DNA from: Vidua macroura
Lineage: Eukaryota; Chordata; Aves; Passeriformes; Viduidae
Direction: 5' to 3'
NCBI RefSeq assembly: GCF_024509145.1
Contig: NC_071575.1
Location: 12,101,191 to 12,165,190, forward strand
DNA length: 64,000 nucleotides
Of this stretch, positions 14,001 through 27,500 are shown one piece after another. Positions within the stretch are counted from its first letter, which is position 1. Each line of letters starts with the position of its first letter. A program made the translations under genes and the position numbers. The notes below the pieces were generated by a model that ran no database searches, was not told the DNA's origin, and was given only the letters and a program-made list of their open reading frames with translations.

Positions 14001-17000
14001 GAGAATTTCCAAAAGGCATTAAAGCCATAGTCTATGTTGGGGAAGACAACAACAGAAAAAACATGGCTCAAAGAGAGGCAAGGATGATCCCATCAGCCCA
14101 AACACCATTTCATTCTTGTGAGGATTTGGAATATTTGGAGGATTTCAAGCCCCTGGATGCAGCATCACCGCTTTTCATGCAAGAATTGAGGAAGAAATCT
14201 AGTCCAGGAATATGATTTAGGGGCCCAAGCTGTAAACAATGCCAGGGATTTCCTGAAAACCAGCAGGCTTGGGAGCCCTTGGCTCACCCACAGAAACCTT
14301 CTGGAGGTACTGAGCCAGGATGCGGTATCATACCCTTTTAGACCAAATTCTCTTGGGTAGCTTTTGCTCCCTTACAAGGTAATAAAAGCCATAGCTAAAT
14401 GAGACAAAACTAAGCCTACCCAATAATTATTCACTGAAAAGAATTTTTCTATATAAAGGGAAAACTACTTTTTGTGTTTTCTTTGGGCAATCTCAGAGGA
14501 CTACTCTTTATGAAAAGTTCCCTCAAGCAAAGAGAACAGCAGACAGCAGAAGCCTGTCTGCAAAATTTGTTTTTGATATAAAAGTATAATCCTAAAAATA
14601 GAAACATAAACAGGAACTGTGACAAATGATACAGACTGTGTTCTGTAATGACAGACAGGTTCACAGATCTTCTTTGGAATTTGAAAAGGACAGGTGTGCC
14701 TCTAGCTCAGAGCAAGCAGACAGCTATTTGGGAGGACAAATTGCCAATGACTTCACTCTGCTTTTTCCTCAGACCTTATTTTCTTTAGCACATAATAAAC
14801 TTGATAATTCTTTCCTAAATTCTTGTTTGGAACAAGCTGGTCAGTTCTCCCTCTGTGATGGAGCCCAGGAAGTGCTTTGGTCCAGTAATGATTTCTCAAA
14901 ATTTCTCTGGACAAGGGTTGAGTCTCTCTTCCGTTCTGCCTTTAAAAATGCCCCAGCAGGTTCAGAGTCCTCAGCTAACTCTCCTCACCTTTACTTTAGT
15001 CAGTAAAGGTGACTTTACTGACTACAGATGAAGCTGTAGTCCAGTAATATGTACTTTCATTGAAAATTACTATTTTAAAAGCTGGGTGCTGTTTCATGGG
15101 CAGCTTCAGATTTCCAGTTGATATATGTTGGGGCTGAATGAAGGCATGAGAAAGACAATTTTATTCAGTGAAAAAATATCATGTAAGCTAAAGTGAATAG
15201 ATACATTTAATGCTTCCTTCCCAGGCATTAATGAAATGGATTTGGGCCAGCCTGTTCTCTCTCTTTTTCTTTCATTTTCAGTACCAATGATGTGACATTT
15301 AATCATATAAAACTTCTAGGGATATCTACTTCTTAGATTTAGCTCAATGTGTATGTGAATATTGATGAGAGTTCTGAGTTTTCACAAGGTTATGAGGGAA
15401 TTATTTCCATCTTGCATCCTCAAAATAATAGCCAGCATATTTTAACAGGAAGTACATTTTGCTTTTGAAATGCAGAATTACTCAAGCAATGACTGAAATG
15501 CTGCTTACTTCATAAGCTCTGTTCATATCACTTGGTGCTTCTGTATATTTCAATGTTGTTTCATGTAGTGAAAGGTGATGTCAGTTTTGATTATTGTGAT
15601 GTGATCTTTTTAGTATTCAGGTAAGACTCTGCAAAATATACTCTTTCTGATGAAAATTATTTGATCTGGCTTGTTAGCAGGCAATGCCTGAATAAAAAGA
15701 AAAAGCTGCTTCTATTTGAGGTCGAGTTATTTTTAGCGTGCTTTCCCTCAAATCTAAGTTTATGCAGCTTCATTCACGCAAGAGTTTTTATAGATTTTTC
15801 TGAGGGGAGATGGGAAAGGGAGGGTGGGAACAGTGTAGTAGTAACTCCCTAGTTATTTGCAGGCTTTCTGACTAAGACATTTATACTCTCTATCTGTAGT
15901 GATTCCTCCAGCTTAGCACATTATGGATTCAGATAACAATATTGTTCATTTAAAAATGATCCGATTATGAGAACTGGCAAAAATTGTGGTTTTCTATATA
16001 AAAATACTTTTATTGTGTTGGCATACCCAATCCTTGAGTTGAGCAAGGGAGAAAGGAGTTAACAAGCTAAACATATCTAAGTGGCTACTGTTGGCTGTTC
16101 CTCACACTATTTCAGAAATATTCCATATGGAAGGAAGCAGATTTGATAAGATTCCTCAAGAAGGAATCAAAAAATAAGAGGATGAAAAAAGACGGAGAAT
16201 CTTCTGTCATAATTAGAAGCATTTGGTCCCTCAGTTTTGACAAGTTTGCCAAGAGAAAAAGTAAGTTTCCTATGAAGGGATGGTAGTGAGGAAAGAGAGA
16301 TGACAGAAATTCTGTCAGTCTGAGATACTAGAATCAGAAAAAGAAAAAATGTGGAATCAGTCTTTGACAGTAAGATTTTTGATGAATAAATACTATTGTA
16401 TGTGTTTAAGGTCTTTTTGCCTTTGTCATGTTTTTAGGGTGTTTTTAAATTTTATTTTGTAGTAATTCCCCAGTGAAATTATATAGATTTAACATTTGTG
16501 TGTGGAGTTTGTAGATAGCAAAGTAATTCCATATGCAAACAGTTTCCTACAGACAACTGTCATTATTGCATTAATGCCATATCTGAACTAAATTTGAATT
16601 CCATTGTAAACAAGTTTGGTTTGATTTTGAACAGAAGGCTGTGTGTATGGTCTCAGTAAATGGGTCTGCGCATTCGTCTTTCACCTGGCCTGTCACAGTT
16701 CTTTATGTTTTTCCTCACTGACTTGTTTCTATCACATACCTCTTGCAATCCATGGAAAGTATTGCAGAATCCTACTCTCAGACTTTATATTTGCAACCCC
16801 CTAGGCTGAAGCTGCATGCCTGCAAGCATCTGAGTTGATCTTGCAGGCTGCCAGAGCACGTGGAAGTCAGTTCGTGCCTCACCAGATCATCTTCCTCATT
16901 CCCAGCTCCTCTAACCCAGTCTTGCCTGGGAAGGGGCCTTGTGCTGGGTCCTCCTCACACCCTTCCACTTACTGAGCCAGCTGCTCCTTTATGAGAGGAG

Positions 17001-18379
17001 GCAAAGCTTTCTGGGAGCTAGAAAGAGTTAAGTGGAAGCATGTAAGAGAGACATGGTGTGTTGAACAGTTTGATGGGGATGAGCAGAGGAAAGGGCAAAA
17101 GGAGATTTTGATATGTGCAGGATGTGTATGATTAAGGGCAGTAGGAGAATAGAATGAGGGTTGGGGACAACATCATTGAGGAGAGAAGAGAGGATGGTCA
17201 TGGAGGGCCAGCCAGAAACTCTGAGACTCTTCTGGCATTGTTTGTGGAAGGAGCAATGCTGGGTGCTTGGGGCAAACTGTGATGCGGTCAGGAGTCCCCC
17301 TGAGATGAGAGCTGTGCTGGCTCCCTTCTACCCTGGCTGTACAAAGCTTTCATTTGCTCCCAGCTTTCACTGAGATAAGGGAAAGCCTGAACATTAGCTG
17401 AATGGATATGTCTTTCTGTTTGAAGTCTGCTAACTGTTAAGCTGCCCTGAAATGTACTTTTGATCCTGTAAGCTTAGTGAAGGCAGAAGATAGGGCAGGA
17501 TTATAGAAAGGTCTTGATTTTCTCTTGATACTTGGGTGTTACCTCACTAAGTAGATTGCCAATTTGTAGATTCCCTGGTCTACAACCCTATCTCACCCAT
17601 AAATGTACTGCTGTTTTGGAGTATGCCCTGATTCAGTGCTTGTTGTGACTTCTAGCAATAGGTGATCATTACATATTTTTTATTTCAATCAAAAAACAAC
17701 TTTTTGCATGAGAAGTTTCAAACTTTAAGTGACAAAATTATTTACATGGTTATAAATACATTAAAATATGAATAGAGGGAGCAGCTCCAAACCTCTAACC
17801 TGGGCTTTATGTCAGGGTCTGCTTTTCAGAAGTTATGGAGAAGAAAGCTACCTACAGTCTTTGATAGTTGTATTTGATGTTCAGCAGCTAAGTGGGGTTC
17901 TGAGTATCTAAAGAATGGGTCTTGTGATCAAGTTTGGCAGTTAATTTCTGGCAAACACCTTTTAACCCAGATATTATAATTTCTGGTGTATCTATAGATA
18001 AACTATATCTATAAATGTACTCCTATTTCACTTCAGTACAAAATAAAATAAGTTAATTACATCTTTTGTGAAATAATATTGAACCATAAAATTTTGCTGA
18101 AATTTTGATATTAAAAAGTTAATTGTTACAAAATATATTGACATTATTAGAGGCCAAAATAGAATTCTGCTAGGTTTTTTTCCATTCGGTTTAAAAGTTT
18201 ATTATATGAAACCTCTATGATTTTAGTAAAATTTTTATTCACAATATAACCACAATGTTTTGCTTGCGAGACTAGAGAAATAAAATTACCAGCAAGCCAA
18301 AACTACCAAGAAGACATTTTTCTTGCTCAGAAATATTCAGGTATGACACATTAATATGATTTTTGCTGAAGAATGTGGC
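5082..18379. other. Intergenic DNA with no recognised gene
   Basis: About 13 kb of AT-rich sequence with no confident coding exon, RNA gene or full mobile element. It contains a near-perfect palindrome at 5998-6025 followed by a pyrimidine tract, a cluster of overlapping short minus-strand frames at about 7980-9190 with no recognisable domain, and one 126-codon plus-strand frame at 14626-15006. That length is not exceptional in a window of this size. It may hold unrecognised old repeats. Confidence 0.6.
5998..6025. repeat. Inverted repeat, 13-bp perfect arms
   Basis: The left arm at 5998-6010 and right arm at 6013-6025 are exact reverse complements separated by only two bases (TG). It lies about 35 bp upstream of a C/T tract ending in CAG at 6063. 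Confidence 0.9.
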
Positions 18380-18950
18380 GTTCTGGTGTTTCTCCCAGGT
18401 CCGGAGCAGCCGCCGTGCCCGGCGGGGCACCCGCCTCCTCCGGTCCCGGTCCCACCGCTGCTCCCGGGCTCCGTGGCTCTGGGAAGGTGGGTCGGCCATT
18501 TCTACCGCCGCACGCGAGGGACCTCGATAAAGGGCGTGAAGGAAGGACCAAATTCCCCATGGCAGGAGCTGAGAGCATTTTATTGGTGTGCTCCTAATTC
18601 CTGAGTTGTGGAATATGGCTGCGTGGCCTCGGCTGCGTGGGGGTTTTATGGGGCGTGGAGCGGTGGGTGTCACGTGCTCTGGGGAAGTCAATAGGGACGC
18701 AGTAGGGGACAGCGCCGGGGCCTGGTGCGGTCCCAGAGCTGCGGGGGTGTGGTGTGCAAGGCAGGAGCCAATGGGGAGGCGGCAGGGGTGGCACTGGGGG
18801 TCCGTGGGGGAAGGGTAACAGCAGAAAAGGACCCTCAGGGGGGGATGGGAGTCGGGCTGCATGGTAAGGCAACTTGGGAATCGGCCACCGCAGCGGGGAA
18901 ACCCGGGGGATACATGGAGGTACACAGAATCTGCTAAGACACATCAGAAC
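18380..18950 (-). mobile_element. GC/CpG-rich block with LTR-like promoter layout (candidate solo LTR)
   Basis: This block of about 570 bp is far richer in GC and CpG than anything else in the window. Read on the minus strand it has an inverted CCAAT motif (plus-strand ccaat at 18768-18772), a CACGTG E-box (18671-18676), a TATA-like CATAAAA (about 18643-18649), and an AATAAA only about 65 bp further on (18578-18583). A promoter that close to a polyadenylation signal is the usual U3-R layout of a retroviral LTR. No TG...CA termini, target duplication or internal retroviral genes could be fixed, so a CpG-island promoter of an unannotated non-coding RNA is a real alternative. A 217-codon minus-strand frame (18272-18925) crosses it. 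Its composition is proline/arginine-rich, as expected from GC-rich DNA, and it is not called a gene. Confidence 0.45.
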
Positions 18951-20397
18951 CCCGATCTAAACCCAAAGTCCGGGATGCAACAGAAGAAGCTTTGGCTTCT
19001 TTCCTTCTTCCTAGCATCGTGTTTTAAGTCCATCTGCCTTTGCCCTCTCAGAAAGCCACAATTGCTCTTGATACTACCAATCCTACACTAGATCCTAGAT
19101 TAGATTTGGAAAAAACTCATGATGAAGTGCTTGAACAGTAACTCTTTTCATTTGCATCTTATTTTGTTCTGGGCTTGTTGTGCAGACATGATGGAATACC
19201 AAACTAAATGGACACTTATGAAAATCCTCATTGAGTGTTAGTGTCTAACATCTCAGTACTCTGGCATTTCCTTCCAAATTAGTTGTTGTTATAATATTCA
19301 AAAAAGATTAATTGTTCTTTTGTTAAGCCTGATGACGTGTGGCTGGGAAATTCACTGGCTGTATGAGCTGTTCTTTTGGTTCAAGGACCTGAATCAAATT
19401 GCAGCTGTTTGCCCCCTTCTGCAAAACAGATGTTGTAAATAAACATAGAAATACTACTCTGAATCTTGGTAAGACAGTAAAATTGATCAGGATATAAACT
19501 TTAGTAAGAGCTCTTCCATGGTGGTTGCCTTGGAGTGTTTTTAATAAAAAAACCCTTTATATAAAGTCTCTCTTTGTATATTCGTAACTCCAGTATTTTC
19601 CAATGAAGAGGCAGAACATTCACTTGTATATGAAATATATGGAATTGCTGGTATAGAAACAATAATTTTCTAGTGATTGTTCTAGGAAAAATTCTCACCT
19701 CATATGCTACATATTTTCTCTTTTTTTCTTCATTGGGGATCACTCAACCCAGGTAATTTTAGTCTTTCTTGCTATGTGAAATCAGCAAATAATTTCACTT
19801 AGCTCTTCCTTTTTCTTCCACATCACCTATCATAGTATTTTTTTACAATTGTCATGTGGATTTGTGGTCGGTAGTTTTGATTTGATTTTTTTTCATTTTC
19901 CAGTAACTAATAAGGAATGGAAACTGAGTTTCACAAAGATTAAACTCATTGAAAGCATAGTAAATTAGTAGTTTTGAAGTGAGACAGAACATAGATTTTT
20001 GCTTAAACTTTTCTATGCTTTTTACACTGTCACAGGCCAGAAAGGAATGCTTTCTCCTTGGGAAAATAGAGGCAGCAACTGTAAACAACTACAGAGTATC
20101 CAGGCTCAGGTTTCTGATTCATTCACTTGTCATACACACAGCACAATACCTTACCACAATGCAATGTAAACTCACTCTTTTAAAAGGTTGAAAGCTCTTT
20201 CTCTTCTCAGTTTCTCTAGTTAATGCACAAAATTATTTTATGTCTATGTAACAGGAGGAATGTAGTCACTGAGTGTATTTCATTACATGAAATGAAGGGG
20301 ACAGGGACACACAGTATGAGGCAGAGAGCAATAGGTCCTAAAAATCCACTCGCTGTAGGTATTGTACCCCTCTAAAAATACACTAAATATTGGCAAG

Positions 20398-20450
20398 CTT
20401 TGGATTAGACAATCTCCATGCAGCCCTTCCAACCTACATTGTCATCCTGT
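20398..20450 (+). mobile_element. Short CR1 3'-end remnant
   Basis: The segment 'ttggattagacaatctcc' followed by 'cccttccaacct' follows the order of the sense 3' terminus of CR1 (tggactagatgatctcc, then cccttccaacc), with a degraded end. It is only about 50 bp long and diverged. Confidence 0.5.
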
Positions 20451-21474
20451 AGTTTTGGTCAGATATTGTGATTTAAGCATAGACAAATAGACATGTACCT
20501 GTTAATTCTTCCACTTTGGGGACTGAACTGTCCCTTTTATGGGTCTAATACTGGATCTGAGGTTTTTTTATGTGTGATAACACATGCCTGAGAAAACAGA
20601 TATTCAGTTACTTCCCTGATAATCCTTGAGCTTTCTTAATGTGCTATAGGAAAAAAATCAAGAGAAAAACAATTCACATCTCCAAGTGCTCTCAGTATTT
20701 TGCTAACAATGGAGAACTTGTCCTTTCACCCTCCCCTAAAACCCTTTCCATGAGACAGTCAGCCCTGCCTTTGCTTGCCTTCGGTTGAGACCAGTCTGCT
20801 GTGTCCAGCCACTGAAAGCTGGCATAGGCGCAAGAATGTTTCATTGGGCTATGCGTGTTCAGATGAAATATGTACACTCCAGTGTGTTCTGCTGCACTCG
20901 TGTATCTCTCCTGCTCAGTCAGGAGAAGATGAGCAGCTTCCCAAGTAAACTGTTCTGCAATGGCAGAAAGTCCATCTGGGGAGCTGTATTCCTGGAAATA
21001 CAGTGAAAAACAGGGAAGTCAGAAAGGCATGTTTTGAATCAGACTACAATACTAAGCAACAGTCTCATTAATGGTGCTTTCTGCCAAATGCTGTTTCACT
21101 TGCCTTCAGAACTGTCTGCATTAATGACTACTTCCACTTGCTAGTTATTTAAATAAAGTATTGTTCCCATGTCACTGCTAGCAGCAAGATAGCTACTCCT
21201 TGCTAGGTGAGATGAAAAAGCTAGACAGACCAAGCTGCAAATGAATTCAGAGAAAACTGGGTTTAATGTGTTGCTAGGAAGGATGGAATATTCCTCCCAT
21301 AATGTCCCCAGCATGCGCAAGGTCAAATACATCACCACTAGGAATGCCCTTACAAGAGACTCTCACCAATAGGTGAAGGGGATGAGCAAAGGTAGTCTGT
21401 GCTTCCCTGGACTTCATCTTATGTGTTTACTTGTTTCTCAGCCTTTCCTGGCAAAAATGGGTGCATCTATGGGG

Positions 21475-21476
<2 letters not shown>

Positions 21477-21508
<32 letters not shown>
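21477..21508. repeat. Poly(A) run, 32 nt
   Basis: An uninterrupted run of 32 adenines on the plus strand. No adjacent gene copy or L1/CR1 body was recognised upstream. Confidence 0.95.
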
Positions 21509-21510
<2 letters not shown>

Positions 21511-24500
21511 TGATAGCAAGATTCTCAAGGAGAAGACATAGGAAGACCTGCCCTGCAGACCTGCTCAGTGTCTGTAGCAGGTATCATTTTCCATAGTCTC
21601 TGGTGGACAAGCATGGTGTCTAATCCTCATGACCAGCAGTGAAGATCTTCATACAGCTAGAGAGTTCACCAGACTCTCTGCCAAGTCTGGTGTTGCCACA
21701 CTGCTCCCACCCATGATTTGAATCTGCTTCAGGTTCCTGATGGTGAATAAGCAAATACAAATCAGTCTGAAACATTGAACCCCTCCCCTGAACTTAAGTT
21801 TCTTCCCAGAGAAAAGGAGACCATTCAAATGCATTCATACAAATTCATACACTTTGGTGTGATTTAAATTCTGCTCAAAAGGAGCTTCTTTTGTGCTTTT
21901 GGTCTATGACACAGAATTGGCTACAGATCCAGAGATTTTATCTCTGGAGATAAAGAACACCTTATCATATGTATGTGCATTGATAATACAAGTCAGTTAC
22001 AGGCAATTCTAATATACTTTGAATAAGTCAGAACTCCAAAGGGTGCTATATTGATGCTGCAACTTGATAGTGAGTGACTCTTCATCTGAGCAAGAGAAAA
22101 ACTGAATGTCCATGTCCAAAACCAGGTTTTACTGCAGTTTACTGCGGAAATGTCAGAGCCAGCTGATTTCATTCCATTCATTGTTTTGATTAATCTGCCC
22201 AAAAAATATAAAAGCTAATGAACTTAGGATGGCTGTAAAGATTGAAGCCCAAAAGTTCAGAGCATTTTGACTTAATTGGACAGGTATTTGGAGACATAAT
22301 TACTATATAATTTATATAATATGCACTTTCTGAAGGCAGTGAAAAAAATATACCAATATTTTGAAAAATTCCTGTAATAATCACATTTATTATTAAATCT
22401 TGGTTGAATAATTAGTTCCCAGGCTAATACATGTCTTTCAGCTTTGTACAACCCATTGATCTAAAGGATTTTGATACTTTTCCATTTTTGGCATTTTCAC
22501 TGCATCAGAAATGTGCTTGCAAAGGTGACTTAGCTGCAAAAATAATTCTTATCAAAGTACAGTTTAAATTAAAGGAAAAAAAACCCCAAAAACTTATTTG
22601 CCCAATTTAATAGACTTAAAACGCATAGAAGGCTTCTGAAGAGAGAAAGGTAATAGTCTGTTCTCCATGCTTTAAGAAAGCAAGTAACACAATGCAGCAA
22701 GGGAGCAATAAGTGAGACACTAAAGGACATTATTTTAAGAATAAAGACTGCTGTTATTTGAGTAGATCCAGACAGATGATGAACACTTTAGCACTGGCAA
22801 GTAAAAATTACTTATTTCAGAACTGATGAAGATAACACTGACTCTGTACTGGATAAAGGAAGGGTTATTCTTCTAGCCTGTTTTCCTAAAATACTAAAGT
22901 AAGAAACTGAACAATTTTAAAGCTTTACAACATAGTAGGAACTTTTGATAGAACATTTTATTTTATATTTCTAGACACGTGGAAGAGGAGAACTTAGAGA
23001 TAGTTATAAGCAGGGGGAAGAAAAGAAGGTGGTATGTCAAAACCTGAAATATGTCTTTTATTACTTTGAGGCTTATTAATATTTGCATCTTGGTTATTCT
23101 ACCTACTTGATATAATGAGGTTTATCTAGACCCACCTTATCATGCCAAACCTGAGTTAGATCCACATAATATTAAATGTCTTTCTAAAATTGGATGATTT
23201 TTTTAACTGAAAATGCTTTAATATTTTTTTAACATTTTCATTTGATGAAATGTTCCAGTTTTTCATTTCTAGAGGTAGGCAGACAAGGTCAAACAAGATT
23301 TGAAGACACACACAACCAAAGTGGGTTAGATTTAAAAGAAAAAGATTTCAAACTATTGTGTAGAAAGGAAAAAATGTAAAAAGTATGTCAGTCCTTAGAA
23401 TAAGCAATGCAGATACTATGTTTGGCTGAATTCTAAATGTAACATTTTTGTAGGCAGTAATCAATTTTGGACATGGCAAAGTAAATATTCCCAGTAGATG
23501 GATAAAATGTAACTGATGTTATTTTCTAGGGCAAGAACTGAGTCTTTGTCCTCAAGGTTACTGCAGGTAGCAAAATCTGCACATCAGTGCTTGCAGCAAA
23601 CGACCCAAGTGACTCAAAAGCTTTTCTTGAACCCAGAGATAAAATGTTTTAGAAAAAGCACTTAAAAAATCATTTCTAGTCCATATCTCTTTCCAGCTGA
23701 AAAACCCAATAGGTTTGGTTATTTTTGCCCCACTGGTGCTCTGAAGTCCTGGCTGCCATTAAGAAACTGTCTGGAAAGTGTGCTTCACTGTCCAGCAAAA
23801 GTGTGCTTCAAATAACAGGAAACTAGGCAAAAAGGGAGATTTTAATTTTCTTGATAATTGTAAATCTAGTTTCTAGGGAATTATTTCAAAACTGGAGCTT
23901 GTCCTTTTTGATGTTTCTTAAGATCTTGTAGTATGACCAAGTATCAGTTTTTTGTTGCAACACTGTTCTCAGGATGGCTGATTTGACAGCCAACTCCGTC
24001 AGCATGTTTGTGTGTTTATTTTTAGTAGCAGACTGCAGACAATTGATATTGGCTGTGCTGTGATTTCTTCATGTTTTCAAGTGTCCATTATCAGTCCTTT
24101 GCTAGATGTTGCCTCTCCCTCCAGAACTGGCAGAATGTATGATGAGAGAACTCCTCACCCTTGTAGTGCTCTATCACCCACCTCAGCTTCATTCATTCAA
24201 TAGCAGCAGTTTTTAAAGTGTTTCAAGTTTTCCTGGTTGATTTGATATTGAAACAGTGAGAAAGCCTTACCTGAGCTGTTCTGCCAGATTTGCTCTGAGA
24301 GCAGTAACCTCAGGCAGAGGAGGTGTGATAAATGGTGGGAAACTGTAACATACAACTAGAGACTTCTCTGCAAATAAGTTTTCACTAGAACCATAACTGT
24401 GGTTGATTTCCAAAGCACTTAGATCCAAAACGTGTTGAAACAGAAAGAATCTTGTAATGAGACTGGAAACAATCCATAAAGAAACTGTTGCAGTGGAGTT

Positions 24501-27500
24501 CAGAAATGTGTTTGATGGCTGTTAAGGCCACATTAGCTGACATTACTGATAGAGCAGAGAAGTATTTAAGGTCATAAAACTGGTTGTTAACAGAAAAGAT
24601 ATCTTGCAGTCTTCAAAGAAAAAACACTTGTGTTCTTTTGCTGCTTCCTCCTCAAAGAGATTTTTACATTTCCACAAAAAGTAACATCTTATCAAGTAGA
24701 TGGCATGATCTGATATTCCAAATGCTTTATTTAGTTGCCAGAATCAAATGATGCTTGCCTCTGTGTCCTGCAGTTGAACTTTGCCCTTACCAGAGCACTG
24801 TTATCACTTTATAGAACCACACAGAAAAGTTTGAAGTGGAAATGATATTTTTTTAATATAATGATACTTAATATTTTTCCGCATAGTAAAATTGCTCTCT
24901 TATCACTTTCAATTCAGATTAAATTGTTATTTGTAATGTAAAATGTCCATTATAAATTGGCAGATTGAATTCAGGAATCCCTGTGTGAAATTGCATGGTT
25001 TATATGCAAGTGTTTTACATAACTAACTAGTAACTATAAATTAATAATTTGCTATGATCTCCTCTTTGATTATGCTTATTCTGCCCTCCAAAGAAGTCAA
25101 AGATTTCCAGAACCTGGAAGTAATTTTGTCTAAAAAATAAATGACATTGACAACTCCAAAACTTGATCTCTTGAGTGCATAGCTGCTGTATATGACTTGT
25201 TTATTGGATGGGGTTTTTTTAAGCTTTTGGGTTGCTTTCTGTCACTATTTACAGAGCTAGATAGTGGAATTTAAAGCATTACCATTTTTGTAAGCGCTAC
25301 TTAATTTTTCTGCTGATGTACAGTTTCTCAGAGATATTTCATTTTCCTAATGTAGAAAAGTCAAAGTTTCCAGTTTATTTTTAAGCAACTGACATGATAT
25401 TTAAATATGACATTTACAAAACCATCAGGGAATTTGACAATAATCTTGGACTGTATTCAGTCATACTGACTTCCTGCATTGTTGCTTATCTTTACAATTT
25501 CTTTAGAAATTGTGCTTTTATTTTGCTGCTTTCATTTTAATATTGGGCATGAGGGACCTGCTCTCCATCCCACCCCAGCCCCATCATTGCACACAAGAAG
25601 AATATCTTAATCCTATTACTCAATAGCTAAATTCTTAAAGCATTTGTCTGTGAAAGAGGGAAAATGAAATAAAGGGCTTCTCAATACCCTGCTCACCAAG
25701 CTGGGTACATGGCCATGCTTCTCCCTCCTTTTGAATCTGGGTTGCTGCGCAAAATATAGTGCAGTACTCCTGAAACCAGGGTAGATGGAAGCCAAGGACT
25801 GGCACTGCATGGCTTCCCACAGCCTGTGGAGCAGCCCTGCTCTTGTGGCATGAAGAAGCAGTGGACAGTGTTTGCCTCCAAGGACATATGCCTTTGTATC
25901 TGACTGGCATGACTTTGTGTCTGACTTTGTGCATGACTGGTCAGAACATGCAAGCCTGGCCTAGATGGCCATAAGGAGGTACAGAAGGTGTTGGAATGGG
26001 TGCATTGCACATCTTTTGTCTGAAAACATGTGCTGCTCCTCAGCCTTGATCAACACAGCAAAGTTTGGTAATGGACACACAGCTTTGAGTGGGAAGAGCA
26101 TATAGCTTGAGTTGACCCATGGTTGGATAGGCAAGGGCCACAGGAGGTGGTGGGGATGCAGCAAGATGAAACCTGGCAAAATGGCTGCAGGCTATAGTCA
26201 GTCTGAGTAACATCAACACGAGGGTCACCAGAAGGAAAGGTCAGACTTCAGTCAGTCTGTTCAGGAAGTTTTATCAGCAGGAACCCTATGAGAGAGGACT
26301 GCACGAAGAAGCATCTGATTAAACTGACTAGCTCTTGCTATCTTAAAATCTGATGGGCAAATATTTTTAGAGGAAAACAGAGTTGACATATTTATTCAGC
26401 ATAAACTGTTTGTTCCTCTGAGGAAAACTGTGGGAATTTTCGTGCTCGCAGCTGGCACGCATACTGCTGTGCAGTGCATTTTGCAGTCAGACTAGCAGTA
26501 CCCTAGTTATAGCTGACCCCAGAAGTCTAATCTTTTGCTAAACATTTTGAAGTGTTTTCTTCCTAAATACTAACCCAATTGTTTAGTGTCTACATAAAAA
26601 CTGCTAATGGTAGGGCTGCTAACTGCAACCAGGATACATGATGCTTTAATTGCAGAGTATGACTCAACAGGAGAGCACTGAGAGTTTGGGTGGAGGCTGC
26701 AGGAGGGACTGGATAATAACAGGACACAAAGGTGTGTATATGCAAGAGAGAAAACCTGGGGCTTTGCCAAGTTTCCAGTCACAGTCCAGGTTGAAATACA
26801 AAAGACCAGTTATGCAACCCTGAGCCAGATTTTTGGCTCTCAATGAAATAACGTTGGTGGCCTATATGGAAATATAGATGGATTCATTACCTGAACCCCC
26901 AGGGAACATGGTAGGTGTGTGTGGTTCTGGCACAGACAGTCATGGAGCAGGAAGGGCGATGGTGCTGAGCTGCCAAAGGCTGGGGAGCACAGCACAGCGT
27001 GGGATGCCCAGCGAACCTTTTGATCAGTGCATGGAACTTGGCAATCCTGATGCTCACTCTCACCAAGGGTTGGATTTGTGAAGAGATTCTGTGATATGCA
27101 GCCATTCCTTCAGGGTATATGATTGAAGTTCATGGCAGTTGCCTGATTTGCTAAAAAAATTTGCTACATTGAAGCACCACCTCCTCCTTCACCCCCACCA
27201 GCACTCCTCATCCCACACACGTGCACACTACATTACAGGTACATTAGCATGCCCACTTAAACTTTGCTATGTAGCACTCATTGCTTTATTCTTGGGGATG
27301 ATATTTAAAAGATTTAGATGCTATGCCTCTGCCTTCAGTGATGCTATTAATTGGTTTTGAGACACATCCCCATTTTTGTCATTTCTAAAGGTGAAGGCTG
27401 TTCTGTGTTTTGTTAATGATGACAGCACTGCTGAGAAAAAGGAAGGTCTAAAATATTTGACTTTAAGAACATGACAGATTAAATAACCTGGGGGTTCCTA

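Noticed and set aside
14626..15006. 126-codon plus-strand open frame in the intergenic half
   Set aside because: No domain, splice context or promoter could be recognised. In 64 kb of both strands a frame of this size is expected by chance.
18272..18925. 217-codon minus-strand open frame
   Set aside because: It runs through the GC-rich LTR-like block, where stops are rare. The composition is biased to Pro/Arg/Ser, and the promoter and polyadenylation motifs lie inside it.
25616..26228. Overlapping minus-strand frames
   Set aside because: Peptides lack recognisable domains and conserved spacing. Likely chance in slightly GC-richer DNA.
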